A DNA stretch of 64,000 bases from Mesorhizobium sp. (GTDB lineage Bacteria; Pseudomonadota; Alphaproteobacteria; Rhizobiales; Rhizobiaceae): the NCBI GenBank assembly GCA_004020645.1, contig SAQL01000026.1:21089-85088 (forward strand). Reading direction: 5' to 3'. Position numbers and translations under genes: made by a program. Under the pieces are notes generated by a model that was given only the letters and a program-made list of their open reading frames with translations, did no database searches and was not told the origin of the DNA. This document shows, in pieces, positions 17,340 through 26,224 of this stretch (positions are counted from its first letter, which is position 1; the number at the start of each line of letters is the position of its first letter).

Positions 17340-17540
17340 ATGACGAAGACAAAGTCGTCTACGAAAGCCGACCAGCCTGTGTCGGGAAAGAGGGCAAGCG
17401 GCAGCGACAAGGCCAAGGAACCGGCCAAGGGCGGCGCCCAAGCCAGGAACGCCCAGGAATGGGGCGGCGGATCGAAAGCGTCGAAGGGCAAGATCACCCG
17501 GGCAGACCGGGAAAACCCGAACTCGAGCCAGCGCAGCTAA
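17340..17540 (+). CDS. small hydrophilic Lys/Ser/Gly-rich protein (66 aa)
   Basis: The ATG at 17340 is preceded by ATAGGAG. The product is strongly basic and polar (KAKEPAKGGAQARNAQEWGG), with no membrane segment or cysteine. Composition and position pair it with the 48-residue protein, and both probably belong to the stress-induced unit. Function is unknown. The single Trp in EWGGGS and the Lys-rich repeats could allow DNA or membrane contact, which is speculation. Confidence 0.65.
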   Translation: MTKTKSSTKADQPVSGKRASGSDKAKEPAKGGAQARNAQEWGGGSKASKGKITRADRENPNSSQRS

Positions 17541-17636
17541 GCTTTTCGCGAAGTTAGACGCTTCTGAAAAATTGCAGCCTTGACGCGATGTGCATTAGGT
17601 CGTTTGTTGCGGACGGGAGAGCCACGGGAGGAAACC

Positions 17637-17720
17637 ATGGAAGTCACCCTGGGGGCGGATAGCCTCGCAGCGCGGTTCCACGTTTTCACGCCGATGACGG
17701 GCGAAGGCTCCCGCGCATGA
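17637..17720 (+). CDS. 27-residue leader ORF coupled to the Liv-type ATPase gene
   Basis: An ATG at 17637 with a near-perfect Shine-Dalgarno (GGGAGGAAA) opens a 27-codon ORF. Its TGA (17718-17720) overlaps the ATG (17717) of the next gene. The big gene itself has no better ribosome-binding site, so it is probably translated by coupling. The peptide begins MEVTLGADSLAARF and has no runs of one amino acid that would suggest classical attenuation. It is too short for automatic calls. Confidence 0.5.
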   Translation: MEVTLGADSLAARFHVFTPMTGEGSRA

Positions 17721-18472
17721 GTTCCGGAGCGATCCTCGAAGCAGCGGGATTGACTAAGGAATTTGGCGGTTTCGTCGCTGTCAACAATGTCAACCTGACG
17801 GTGGAGCGAGGATCGATCCACGCGCTGATCGGCCCCAACGGCGCAGGCAAGACAACCCTTTTCAACCTACTGACCAAATTCCTCCAGCCAACGCGCGGCG
17901 CGATCCGCTACCAAGGCCGCGACATCACCAGGATGCAGCCGGCCGACATCGCGCGACTGGGCCTTGTGCGCTCCTTCCAGATATCGGCGGTGTTTCCGCA
18001 CATGACGGCACTCGAGAATGTCCGCATCGCGCTACAGCGCCGGCGCGGCGACAGTTTCGATTTCTGGCGCTCCGAGAAAGTGCTCTCCAAGCTCAATAGC
18101 GAGGGTGCGGCTCTTCTCGCCGATGTCGGCTTGACCGAGTTTTCAGATATTCGCGCCAGCGATCTGTCCTACGGCCGCAAACGCGCGCTTGAGATCGCGA
18201 CGACGCTGGCGCTGAACCCTGAAATGCTGCTCCTCGATGAGCCTATGGCCGGCATGGCGCAAGAAGACATCGAGCGGATCTCGGCGCTGATCCGGCGCAT
18301 CTCAAAGAACCGCACCATTTTGATGGTTGAGCACAATCTTTCGGTTGTAGCCTCGCTGTCGAACCGCATCACCGTGCTCGCGCGCGGCAAAGTCCTCGCC
18401 GAAGGCGATTATGCTGCGGTTTCCAAGGATCCGCACGTTATCGAAGCCTATATCGGGGCCGGACATGGTTGA
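17717..18472 (+). CDS. branched-chain amino acid/amide-type ABC ATPase, LivG type
   Basis: This 251-residue ATPase has Walker A GPNGAGKT at residues 39-46, a signature region SYGRKRALEIATTLA (the LivG variant of LSGGQ), Walker B MLLLDEP and the typical MAGMAQEDIE following it. It overlaps the next ATPase by eight bases. It is the first full gene of a five-gene HAAT-family importer. Members transport Leu/Ile/Val, urea, short amides or aromatic acids, so the substrate stays open. Confidence 0.9.
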   Translation: MSSGAILEAAGLTKEFGGFVAVNNVNLTVERGSIHALIGPNGAGKTTLFNLLTKFLQPTRGAIRYQGRDITRMQPADIARLGLVRSFQISAVFPHMTALENVRIALQRRRGDSFDFWRSEKVLSKLNSEGAALLADVGLTEFSDIRASDLSYGRKRALEIATTLALNPEMLLLDEPMAGMAQEDIERISALIRRISKNRTILMVEHNLSVVASLSNRITVLARGKVLAEGDYAAVSKDPHVIEAYIGAGHG

Positions 18473-19211
18473 AGCTGAACTGACGAGCAGGCCGGCTGTT
18501 GCCTCCTCGGCGAGACCCCTCCTCCGCGTCGATGGCCTGCAGGGCTGGTACGGCGAGAGCCATGTGCTTCACGGTGTGAGTTTCGAGGTTGGCGAAGGCG
18601 AAGTGGTGACGCTGCTCGGCCGCAACGGCGCCGGCAAGACGACGACGCTGAAGGCCGTCATGGGCATCCTTTCCAGGCGCTCGGGCTCGGTCACCTATGA
18701 CGGCCGGGAGACGATCAAGCTGCCGTCGCGGTTGATCGCACAGATGGGCATCGCCTACTGCCCAGAGGAGCGGGCGATCTTTTCCAGCCTCTCGGTCGAG
18801 GAGAATTTGATGCTGCCGCCGCAGGTGCGCCCCGGTGGGCTCACCGTCGAGCAGATTTTCGAGCTTTTCCCGAACCTGAAGGAGCGGCTTTCGAGCCAAG
18901 GCACCAAGCTATCGGGCGGCGAACAGCAGATGCTTGCCATCGGCCGGATCTTGCGGACCGGCGCGAAGCTCTTGCTGCTCGACGAGCCGACCGAAGGGCT
19001 TGCTCCCGTCATCGTGCAGCAGATCGGCCGCACCATTGCCCGGCTCAAGGAGGAGGGATTCACGATCGTGCTCGTCGAACAGAATTTTCATTTCGCCGCG
19101 TTGGTCGCGGACCGGCACTACGTGGTGGAACAGGGGCGCGTGATCGACACGATCCCCAACGACGAACTCGACGCCAATATCGACAAACTGCACGCCTATC
19201 TCGGTGTCTGA
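18465..19211 (+). CDS. branched-chain amino acid/amide-type ABC ATPase, LivF type
   Basis: The ATG at 18465 lies within the last codons of the LivG-type gene. The 248-residue product has Walker A GRNGAGKT at 52-59, signature KLSGGEQQMLAIGRIL, Walker B LLLLDEPTEGLAP and the LivF-typical VEQNFHFA motif. It forms the ATPase heterodimer with the preceding gene product. Confidence 0.9.
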   Translation: MVEAELTSRPAVASSARPLLRVDGLQGWYGESHVLHGVSFEVGEGEVVTLLGRNGAGKTTTLKAVMGILSRRSGSVTYDGRETIKLPSRLIAQMGIAYCPEERAIFSSLSVEENLMLPPQVRPGGLTVEQIFELFPNLKERLSSQGTKLSGGEQQMLAIGRILRTGAKLLLLDEPTEGLAPVIVQQIGRTIARLKEEGFTIVLVEQNFHFAALVADRHYVVEQGRVIDTIPNDELDANIDKLHAYLGV

Positions 19212-19257
19212 GGCAATTATCAATGGCGCATTGCGCCGCAATCGGAGGAGAGTAGCG

Positions 19258-20454
19258 ATGAAAAAAATGGGGTTTATTCTGGCTTCGCTGACGAGCCTGC
19301 TGATGGCCGGTGCGGCCCACGCCACGGATGTCAAGATCGGCGTTCTGAATGACCGTTCCGGCATCTATGCAGACATCGCCGGTGAAGGCTCGGTCATCGC
19401 GGCCCAGATGGCGGCGGAAGACTTTAAGGCGGCGGACAAGGGCATCAACGTGTCGATCGTCTCCGCCGACCACCAGAACAAGCCCGACGTCGGCTCGAAT
19501 ATCGCGCGCCAGTGGTACGACACCGAAAATGTCGATGTAATCGCCGACGTGCCAACCTCGTCAGTGGCGCTCGCCGTCAACGAGATCACCAAGGAGAAGA
19601 ACAAGATCTTCCTCGCCTCGGGTCCGGCTTCGTCCGACCTCACCGGCAAAGCCTGTTCGCCCAACACCGTCCACTGGACCTACGACACCTGGGCGCTTGC
19701 CAACGGCACGGGTTCGGCCATGGTCGCGCAGGGCGGCGATAGCTGGTTCTTCGTCACAGCGGACTACGCTTTCGGCCACGCGCTCGAGCGCGATACGTCG
19801 GCAGTCGTCGAAGCATCGGGCGGCAAGGTTCTCGGCGCCGTCCGTCATCCTTTCCCCGGCCAGGATTTCTCGTCCTTCCTGCTGCAGGCGCAAGGGTCGG
19901 GTGCCAAGGTCGTCGGCCTCGCCAATGCCGGCGGCGACACGATCAACGCGGTCAAGCAGGCGTCGGAATTCGGCATCACGCAGGGTGGCCAGGCGCTCGC
20001 CGCCCTGCTGATGTTCATCAATGACGTGCATGCGCTTGGCCTCGACGTGGCGCAGGGCCTGGTGCTCACCGGCGCGTTCTACTGGGACAAGAACGATCAA
20101 ACGCGTGAATTCTCTGCCCGGTTCCAGGAGCGGAATGCCGGACAAAAGCCTTCGATGATCGAGGCCGGAGTCTACGCTTCGGTCCTGCATTACCTTAAAG
20201 CCGTCGAGGCCGTTGGTGACAAGGATGCGGCCAAGGTGATGGCCAAGATGAAGGAAATGCCGACCGAGGATCCGCTGTTCGGCAAGGGCACGATCCGCGC
20301 GGACGGGCGCAAGATGCACGACATGTATCTGTTCCGCGTCAAGAAGCCGGACCAGTCGAAGGGCCCATGGGATTATTTCGAGACGGTGGCCACCATTCCG
20401 GCCGACAAAGCGTTCCGCCCGCTCGCCGAAGGCGGCTGTCCACTCGTCAAGTAA
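19258..20454 (+). CDS. periplasmic binding protein of the Liv/HAAT importer
   Basis: The start at 19258 has GGAGGAGAG upstream. The first 22 residues are a Sec signal (MKKMGFILASLTSLLMAG, then AAHA). The mature part is a 398-residue-precursor type I binding protein (Peripla_BP_6): VKIGVLNDRSGIYADIAGEG at the start, and a hinge-spanning middle with DYAFGHALERD. The cluster order ATPase-ATPase-binding protein-permease-permease is complete. The residues around the pocket do not let me name the ligand. The sequence reads more like the amide or aromatic-acid branch than classical LivJ. Confidence 0.88.
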   Translation: MKKMGFILASLTSLLMAGAAHATDVKIGVLNDRSGIYADIAGEGSVIAAQMAAEDFKAADKGINVSIVSADHQNKPDVGSNIARQWYDTENVDVIADVPTSSVALAVNEITKEKNKIFLASGPASSDLTGKACSPNTVHWTYDTWALANGTGSAMVAQGGDSWFFVTADYAFGHALERDTSAVVEASGGKVLGAVRHPFPGQDFSSFLLQAQGSGAKVVGLANAGGDTINAVKQASEFGITQGGQALAALLMFINDVHALGLDVAQGLVLTGAFYWDKNDQTREFSARFQERNAGQKPSMIEAGVYASVLHYLKAVEAVGDKDAAKVMAKMKEMPTEDPLFGKGTIRADGRKMHDMYLFRVKKPDQSKGPWDYFETVATIPADKAFRPLAEGGCPLVK

Positions 20455-20469
20455 GCGAGCCTCGCCAAC

Positions 20470-20494
20470 GACGCGCCGAGCGGCTCGGCGCGTC
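20470..20494 (+). other. hairpin after Liv-type binding-protein gene
   Basis: GACGCGCCGAG (20470-20480) and CTCGGCGCGTC (20484-20494) form a perfect 11-bp stem with a three-base loop, 15 bases after the stop and followed by CTTTC. It probably stabilises the upstream message and reduces read-through into the permease genes. Confidence 0.6.
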
Positions 20495-20523
20495 CTTTCG
20501 TCGACAAGTCAGCCGGAGCGACC

Positions 20524-21411
20524 ATGTTCGAACTGCTTGGAATTCCGCCGCAGGTCCTGTTCGGCCAATTGCTGCTCGGGCTGATCAATGGGTCATTCTA
20601 TGCGGTTCTGAGCCTCGGGCTGGCGGTCATCTTCGGCCTCTTGAACATCATCAATTTCACGCATGGCGCGCAGTACATGCTGGGCGCCTTCGGCGCATGG
20701 ATGCTGCTCAACTATCTCGGCGTCGGCTACTGGTGGGCCGTGTTCATCGTGCCGCCGATCGTCGGCGTCACCGGCATCGTGCTCGAGCGCGTGCTGATCC
20801 GACGACTCTATCACCTCGACCATCTCTACGGGCTGCTTCTCACTTTTGGCCTGGCGCTGATCATCGTCGGCTTCTTCCGCCAGTTTTTCGGCGTATCCGG
20901 CTTGCCTTACCCGCCGCCGCCGCTTCTGACCGGCGGGCATAATCTCGGCTTCATGTACCTGCCCAATTCGCGCGCCTGGGTGATCGTGGCTTCACTCATC
21001 GTGTGCCTCGCGACCTGGTTCATCATCGAAAAGACCCGACTTGGCGCCTATTTGAGGGCAGCGACCGAGAACCCTGTCATGGTCGGCGCGTTCGGCATCA
21101 ACGTGCCGCTGCTGGTCACGCTCACATATGGTTTCGGCGTCGCACTCGCGGGTTTTGCCGGCGTGCTTGCCGCGCCGATATACGCAGTCAATCCCAACAT
21201 GGGGGCAGACCTGATCATTGTCGTCTTCGCCGTCGTCGTCATCGGCGGCATGGGCTCGATCCTGGGCTCGATCCTCACCGGCTTCGGGCTTGGGCTGATC
21301 GAGGGCCTGACCCGCGTGTTCTATCCGGAAGGCTCGGCCGTGGTGATCTTTGTCATCATGGCGCTCGTGCTACTCGTCAAGCCCGCCGGCCTGTTTGGGC
21401 GGAGTGTGTGA
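20524..21411 (+). CDS. Liv-type ABC permease, LivH type
   Basis: This 295-residue inner-membrane protein has about eight hydrophobic segments. The LivH hallmarks GLINGSFYAVLSLGLAVIFG and NIINFTHGAQYMLGAF are at the N-terminus, and an EAA-like loop (YLRAATENPVMVGAFGI) follows. CGGAGCGACC precedes the ATG. The TGA overlaps the ATG of the next permease. Confidence 0.9.
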   Translation: MFELLGIPPQVLFGQLLLGLINGSFYAVLSLGLAVIFGLLNIINFTHGAQYMLGAFGAWMLLNYLGVGYWWAVFIVPPIVGVTGIVLERVLIRRLYHLDHLYGLLLTFGLALIIVGFFRQFFGVSGLPYPPPPLLTGGHNLGFMYLPNSRAWVIVASLIVCLATWFIIEKTRLGAYLRAATENPVMVGAFGINVPLLVTLTYGFGVALAGFAGVLAAPIYAVNPNMGADLIIVVFAVVVIGGMGSILGSILTGFGLGLIEGLTRVFYPEGSAVVIFVIMALVLLVKPAGLFGRSV

Positions 21412-22394
21412 TGACAACCGACACCAACCCGATCGCTATTGCGGCCATCACCTCGGTTGGCGCCGCGGGCATGCCACGTCATCACTTTGCGATCTTCGCC
21501 GCGCTCTTCGTCTTCCTGATCGCCGCGCCATTTCTGCTCTATCCGATCTTTGTCATGAAGGTGCTGTGCTTCGCGCTGTTTGCCTGCGCCTTCAACCTGT
21601 TGCTCGGCTATGGCGGGCTCTTGTCGTTCGGCCACGCTGCCTATTTCGGCATGGCGAGCTACGTCTCGGCCCATGCGGCAAAGGTGTGGGGTCTGACGCC
21701 CGAACTCGCCATCATCGCGGGCACGCTGGTGGCAGCCGTGCTCGGTCTCGCCATTGGCTCCCTCGCCATTCGCCGCCACGGCATCTATTTCGCCATGGTG
21801 ACGCTGGCTTTTGCGCAGATGATCTATTTCTTCTCGCTGCAGGCGGCGTTTACCGGTGGCGAGGACGGCATCCAGGCCGTGCCGCGCGGCCATCTGTTCG
21901 GGCTGATCGACCTGCGCTCGAGCGAAGTGCTCTATTTCTTCGTGCTCGCCATCTTCTTCGCCGGCATATTGCTGATCTACCGGATCATCCATTCGCCGTT
22001 TGGACAGGTGTTGAAGGCGATCCGCGAGAATGAGCCCCGCGCGATCTCGCTGGGCTATCGGGTCAACCGCTACAAGCTCGCCGTATTCGTGCTGTCGGCG
22101 ACGCTCGCAGGCGTCGCCGGCGCAACCAAGGCAATCGTATTCCAATTGGCGTCGCTTACCGACGTCTACTGGACCATGTCCGGCGAGGTCGTGCTGATGA
22201 CGCTCTTGGGCGGCATGGGCACGGTGTTCGGACCGATCGTCGGCGCGGCAGTCATCGTCACGATGCAGAATTACCTCGCGACATTTGGTGACTGGGTCAC
22301 GATCGGCCAAGGCATCATCTTCGTTGTCGCGGTGCTGTTATTCCGGGAGGGCATCATTGGCGTCCTGGCAAAATGGATCCGCAAACCGCTCTGA
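21411..22394 (+). CDS. Liv-type ABC permease, LivM type
   Basis: The ATG at 21411 overlaps the stop of the LivH-type gene (TGATG). The 327-residue product shows the LivM features FNLLLGYGGLLSFGHAAYFGM, a docking loop (LKAIRENEPRAISLGY) and a C-terminal segment ending in LFREGIIG. It completes the transporter and no sixth operon gene follows directly. Confidence 0.9.
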   Translation: MTTDTNPIAIAAITSVGAAGMPRHHFAIFAALFVFLIAAPFLLYPIFVMKVLCFALFACAFNLLLGYGGLLSFGHAAYFGMASYVSAHAAKVWGLTPELAIIAGTLVAAVLGLAIGSLAIRRHGIYFAMVTLAFAQMIYFFSLQAAFTGGEDGIQAVPRGHLFGLIDLRSSEVLYFFVLAIFFAGILLIYRIIHSPFGQVLKAIRENEPRAISLGYRVNRYKLAVFVLSATLAGVAGATKAIVFQLASLTDVYWTMSGEVVLMTLLGGMGTVFGPIVGAAVIVTMQNYLATFGDWVTIGQGIIFVVAVLLFREGIIGVLAKWIRKPL

Positions 22395-22405
22395 ACAGGC
22401 GATGA

Positions 22406-22427
22406 AACCAGCGACCGGTCGCCGGTT
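22406..22427. terminator. near-perfect palindrome after the Liv operon
   Basis: A 22-base near-palindrome (arms AACCAGCGACC and GGTCGCCGGTT, one mismatched pair) begins 12 bases after the LivM-type stop. It could end the operon transcript, although no T-run follows. Confidence 0.4.
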
Positions 22428-22531
22428 AGGCCATGCAGCCACTCAGCTGCCGGAGCCGTCATTTTGTGACTTGTCTTTCCCAGGCGCGTTTTGACGTCGT
22501 AATCCGCAGGCAAGCACCCTATCTACGCCGC

Positions 22532-23476
22532 ATGAACGACATCACGACCAGGCGCGCGCTTCTGCTCGTCAATCCAAAGGCGCGACGCGGGCAGGAATCT
22601 ATCGCACCGGTCGTCGAACGGCTGGAAGCCGGTGGGCTCCGCGTCAGCGTCGAGACGTTTGAGGCGCTGCCCGAGATAGCACGCGATATCGTACGCCTTC
22701 GCCATAGGGCCGATCTTGTGATCGTGTGCGGCGGCGATGGCTCGGTGTCCTCAGCGGCGGTCGCGGCCATGGAAAGCGGGCTGCCGATGGGCATTATTCC
22801 AATGGGGACGGCGAACGATCTGGCACGCACCCTCGAAATACCGTTGGATTTGCTGAAGGCCGCCGACGTGATCGTAGAGGGCGGAAGGCGTCTGATCGAT
22901 GTCGGGACCGTCAATGGTCACGCTTTCTTCAATGTTGCGAGCATCGGCCTCAGCACCGACCTTGCCCAAGGTCTCGACCCGGCACTGAAGAAACGTTTCG
23001 GCAGGTTTGGCTATGCCTTGGCGGCCATGAAAGTGTTGACCAAGGCCCGCCACTTCGAAGCAAGGATTACCGAAAAGGGCGTAGCGACCGAAGTCGAAAC
23101 CTACCAGATAGCAGTCGGCAACGGCCGGCACTATGGCGGCGGCAACGTCGTTGAGGAGACGGCAGAGATCGATGACGGCCATCTCGACCTGTACAGCCTG
23201 GAAATGACGAACCTCTGGAAGATGGCGCTCTTGCTGCGCTCGTTCCGCTCAGGCACGCACGGCGCCTGGAGCGAGGTTCGGACGGCCAGATGCGTCGAGT
23301 TCGACATTGAGACGAAAAGGCCGATGCCGGTGAACACCGATGGTGAGATCGTCACCTCGACCCCGGCGCATTTCAAGGTCCACCCGAAGGCGATTTCGGT
23401 GTTCGCGCCTGCCGCCGCGCGCATGCAGCCCCGCACAAAGGTGCTTGGGGATGCGGTCGGCGCAAACAGCGGCTAG
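22532..23476 (+). CDS. diacylglycerol kinase-like lipid kinase (YegS/DagK family)
   Basis: This 314-residue product has the DAGK catalytic domain: the nucleotide-binding motif GGDGS at residues 67-71, IIPMGTANDLA shortly after, and a C-terminal beta domain with NGRHYGGG and DDGHLDLY. The ATG at 22532 lacks a strong ribosome-binding site. An earlier in-frame start at 22433 would add a non-family tail. It phosphorylates a lipid or sphingosine-like substrate at the membrane. Its link to the upstream transporter is only positional. Confidence 0.85.
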   Translation: MNDITTRRALLLVNPKARRGQESIAPVVERLEAGGLRVSVETFEALPEIARDIVRLRHRADLVIVCGGDGSVSSAAVAAMESGLPMGIIPMGTANDLARTLEIPLDLLKAADVIVEGGRRLIDVGTVNGHAFFNVASIGLSTDLAQGLDPALKKRFGRFGYALAAMKVLTKARHFEARITEKGVATEVETYQIAVGNGRHYGGGNVVEETAEIDDGHLDLYSLEMTNLWKMALLLRSFRSGTHGAWSEVRTARCVEFDIETKRPMPVNTDGEIVTSTPAHFKVHPKAISVFAPAAARMQPRTKVLGDAVGANSG

Positions 23477-23609
23477 ACTGGCCACCAAGCGCGCGTCGAA
23501 CAAACCCAACCGCCCGCGGTCATCTCTCGATCAGGAGTCGGCGCCTTCTGGAAAAACGACGCGGGCTGATCGGCAACAGCAAAACACAGCCTTCCGGACA
23601 CGTCTTTGA

Positions 23610-24128
23610 TCATTGCTTGAGGAACGCGCCCGTGTAGGTCTGGCCGGCAAGCCTAACAGTTCCGGCCAGGGTTCTGTCGGGCCGCATGACAAAACTGAGG
23701 TCTGCGCCATTCGGCAGGCGCTCAAGCTTCAATGTCGTCCCCACAATTCTTCCAACGCCGGCGGCCTCTCCCGGATGGTTGTCGCCCAGAGTTCCCCAAG
23801 CATAGGTAACCGTCACCTTGCCATTGGAAGAAATCGTCTGAACAGCAAGTTTGGCGTCATACATCCCATCCAATCGTCCGGCCCATAGACCTGAAAAAAC
23901 AGCATATTTTGTCGGAACGGTCTTGTCAGGGGGAGTGATCGCCACGGATTGATCCAAAGTTGCCGAGCCGGGGGGAACAGCGGCAGGATCCGAGGCGGGT
24001 TGGGCAGGAATGGGTCCAGGTTCTAACGCAGGTTCGAGAGTGGGTCGCGGCGTTTCAGGAGCCGATTGGCACGCGGTTGTGGCAAGCGCCGCGAAGCCAA
24101 GCATTGCGTTGCACATTCGGCGTGCCAT
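23610..24128 (-). CDS. hypothetical lipoprotein
   Basis: This 172-residue precursor has a lipobox (ALATTAC) about 20 residues in, so it is predicted to be lipid-anchored after Sec export. A Pro/Ala/Glu-rich linker follows, and then a small beta-rich domain of about 100 residues (AVFSGLWAGRLDGMYDAKL to the end, GQTYTGAFLKQ). The start may be 24128 or four codons later. No family was recognised. It converges with the lipid kinase gene across about 130 bp without features. Confidence 0.65.
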   Translation of the reverse strand: MARRMCNAMLGFAALATTACQSAPETPRPTLEPALEPGPIPAQPASDPAAVPPGSATLDQSVAITPPDKTVPTKYAVFSGLWAGRLDGMYDAKLAVQTISSNGKVTVTYAWGTLGDNHPGEAAGVGRIVGTTLKLERLPNGADLSFVMRPDRTLAGTVRLAGQTYTGAFLKQ

Positions 24129-24376
24129 CTTCTGGTGCCCCGGCCATCTCTAGATCTAGCGCAGGCTAACCTTATCGCGCGTTTTCACGACCTCTGTCTA
24201 CCCAAGGTGTCTCGTACGACAGCGGCTCGTCGAAGGACGTGCAGCGGTCGTGAGCGAACGCCTCCATTCGTCGCCCAAGTAGCCACCAATGGCGACGGAA
24301 AATGTCTTTAGTTCAAATATTTACGACAGAATTTTCGATCTATTTTCTAGGTTCTTGGCTTCCGACCACCGACGCT
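24129..24376. other. intergenic region, no gene seen
   Basis: This region lies between the lipoprotein start and the end of the iron-transport ATPase reading frame. It includes an AT-rich stretch (about 24300-24355) that could hold the lipoprotein promoter, but no clear -35/-10 pair could be defined. Confidence 0.4.
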
Positions 24377-24485
24377 TTAAGCTGCTATCGATGCAGTCGC
24401 TGCCGTTTCGGCCGCGACGCCGTCCACCATGACATGACCGATGCCCCGCGAACAGCGCTCGATCCTCGCCTCGACGCGGTATACA

Positions 24486-25163
24486 TCACGCAAAAGCGCC
24501 GGGGGTGACAACCTCTTCCGGCGTGCCGCAGGCGATCATCCGCCCCTCGGCGAGGACGATGCATTTGTCGGCAAAGCGCAGGGCCTGATTGAGGTCGTGA
24601 ATTGCGATCAGCACAGCGATCCCGTGCTTGCGCGCAAGCCCGCACACGAAGCTCAGCACCTCGACCTGCCGGTGCAAGTCAAGCGCGGACGTCGGCTCGT
24701 CCATCAGCAGGATTTCAGGTTCACGGGCGAGGATCTGGGCGATGCTTACCATCTGCCTTTGTCCGCCGCTCAGTTCGCCGACATTGCGAAAGGCAATATC
24801 CGAAATGCTGAGCGCGGCCAGGATGCCGTCTATGAGTGCGAGGTCGCCATCGCCGACCGACCAGGCCGAGCCCTGCTTACGGGCGAGCAGGATCGATTCA
24901 TAGACGGTCAGCACCGCGTTGGCTGCCGTATCCTGCGGCATATAGCAGATGCCCTCAGGTCCCTTCGCCGCCCCCTCGAGGCAGACACGCCCCGGGCCCT
25001 TTAAGAGTCCAGCGATGCGCTTGAACAGCGTCGACTTGCCCGCTGCGTTGGGCCCGATAACGGCGACTACTTCGCCACCCCGAAAAATGGGAGTTGAAAC
25101 GTCCGAAAGGGCGAGCCGCGTCCCGTGGAAGGCTCCGAGACCATCGAGCCTGATCGTTACCAT
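24486..25163 (-). CDS. iron/siderophore ABC importer ATPase (FecE/FhuC type), 3' frameshift
   Basis: The frame starting at 25163 encodes Walker A GPNAAGKST at residues 37-45, signature LSGGQRQMVSIAQIL and Walker B ILLMDEP. It stops early at 24486 after GTPEEVVTP. One base less in the C5 run (plus-strand GGGGG, 24501-24505) would continue it as ALLRDVYRVEARIERC and on to a TAA at 24377, giving about 261 residues, the normal family length with the conserved FecE-like tail. Either the copy is damaged near its 3' end or the run is a sequencing error. The core ATPase is intact, and its ATG overlaps the permease stop. Confidence 0.85.
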   Translation of the reverse strand: MVTIRLDGLGAFHGTRLALSDVSTPIFRGGEVVAVIGPNAAGKSTLFKRIAGLLKGPGRVCLEGAAKGPEGICYMPQDTAANAVLTVYESILLARKQGSAWSVGDGDLALIDGILAALSISDIAFRNVGELSGGQRQMVSIAQILAREPEILLMDEPTSALDLHRQVEVLSFVCGLARKHGIAVLIAIHDLNQALRFADKCIVLAEGRMIACGTPEEVVTPGAFA

Positions 25164-26224
25164 GAGCGCCTCACATTCGAGAGGATCAGCGAGATGAAGA
25201 AGGGAATGCCGACAAGCGAGGTGACGATGCCGATCGGGAAGATCGTGCCTGGAATGAGCGACTTGCTGGCAACCGAACTCGCCGACAGGATGAGTGCCCC
25301 CGAAAGCGCCGAGGCGGGCAGGAAGAAGCGTTGATCTTCCCCGATCAGCATGCGGGCGATGTGCGGACCGACCAGCCCGATGAAGCCGATCGTGCCGACG
25401 AAGGCGACGGGAATGGCAGCAAGCAGGCTCACCATCATCATGGTTTCGAGCCTGAGGCGCGCGACCTTGACGCCGAAGCTCGCGGCCTTGTCTTCGCCTA
25501 ACCGCAGCGCCGTCAGCGCCCAGGCGCGGCGCGCGAATATCGGCAGCGTTGCGAGAAGGATGAGGCTGGTGATGATGAGCTTGGGCCAAGTGGCCTTGGT
25601 GAGGCTTCCCATGGTCCAGAACACGACCGCTGCGAGCGCCTGCTCTGAGGAAAGATACTGGACGAGCGCCAGCAGCGCATTGAAGGTGAATACGAGCGCG
25701 ATGCCGAGCAGCACGATGGTTTCGACCGTCACGCCGCGCTTGAGGCTCAGCAGGTGGATGACGAACGCGGTCAGCATCGCCACCACGAAGGCGTTGAGCG
25801 GCACGACATATTCGATCGCGGCCGGGATGAGCGCGACGCCGAAGGCGAGCGCGAGTGCTGCGCCAAAGCTGGCCGCCGCCGAAATGCCGAGCGTGAACGG
25901 GCTGGCGAGCGGATTGTTGAGGATGGTCTGCATCTGCGCACCAGCGATCGACAGTGCCGCGCCGACGACCACGGCCATAAGCGCGATGGGAAGCCGGATT
26001 TCCCACAGCACGACGCGCACCTGAAGGGGCACGCTGGCGGGAGAAACCAGCGCGAGCACAACCTGGCCGAGGCTGTAACTGGCAGGGCCGAGCGCGAGGT
26101 CGATGCAAAGGCTCATGAGCAGCGCCAGGGCGAGCCCTGCGAGGATGAGCTGCTTGCGCAGGACGAGGGCGCGGTAGAGGCCGCGCCCTTCTTTGGCCGA
26201 CAGTGCCGCGGGTTCACTGCTCAT
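25157..26224 (-). CDS. iron/siderophore ABC importer permease (FecCD family)
   Basis: This 355-residue permease has about ten membrane segments. The FecCD hallmarks are LRLPIALMAVVVGAALSIAGAQ-like residues near the N-terminal third (here EIRLPIALMAVV), the NPLASPFTLGISAAASFGAAL loop and GTIGFIGLVGPHIAR near the C-terminus. It overlaps both the binding-protein gene upstream and the ATPase gene downstream by a few bases, indicating one translationally coupled operon. Confidence 0.92.
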   Translation of the reverse strand: MSSEPAALSAKEGRGLYRALVLRKQLILAGLALALLMSLCIDLALGPASYSLGQVVLALVSPASVPLQVRVVLWEIRLPIALMAVVVGAALSIAGAQMQTILNNPLASPFTLGISAAASFGAALALAFGVALIPAAIEYVVPLNAFVVAMLTAFVIHLLSLKRGVTVETIVLLGIALVFTFNALLALVQYLSSEQALAAVVFWTMGSLTKATWPKLIITSLILLATLPIFARRAWALTALRLGEDKAASFGVKVARLRLETMMMVSLLAAIPVAFVGTIGFIGLVGPHIARMLIGEDQRFFLPASALSGALILSASSVASKSLIPGTIFPIGIVTSLVGIPFFISLILSNVRRSW

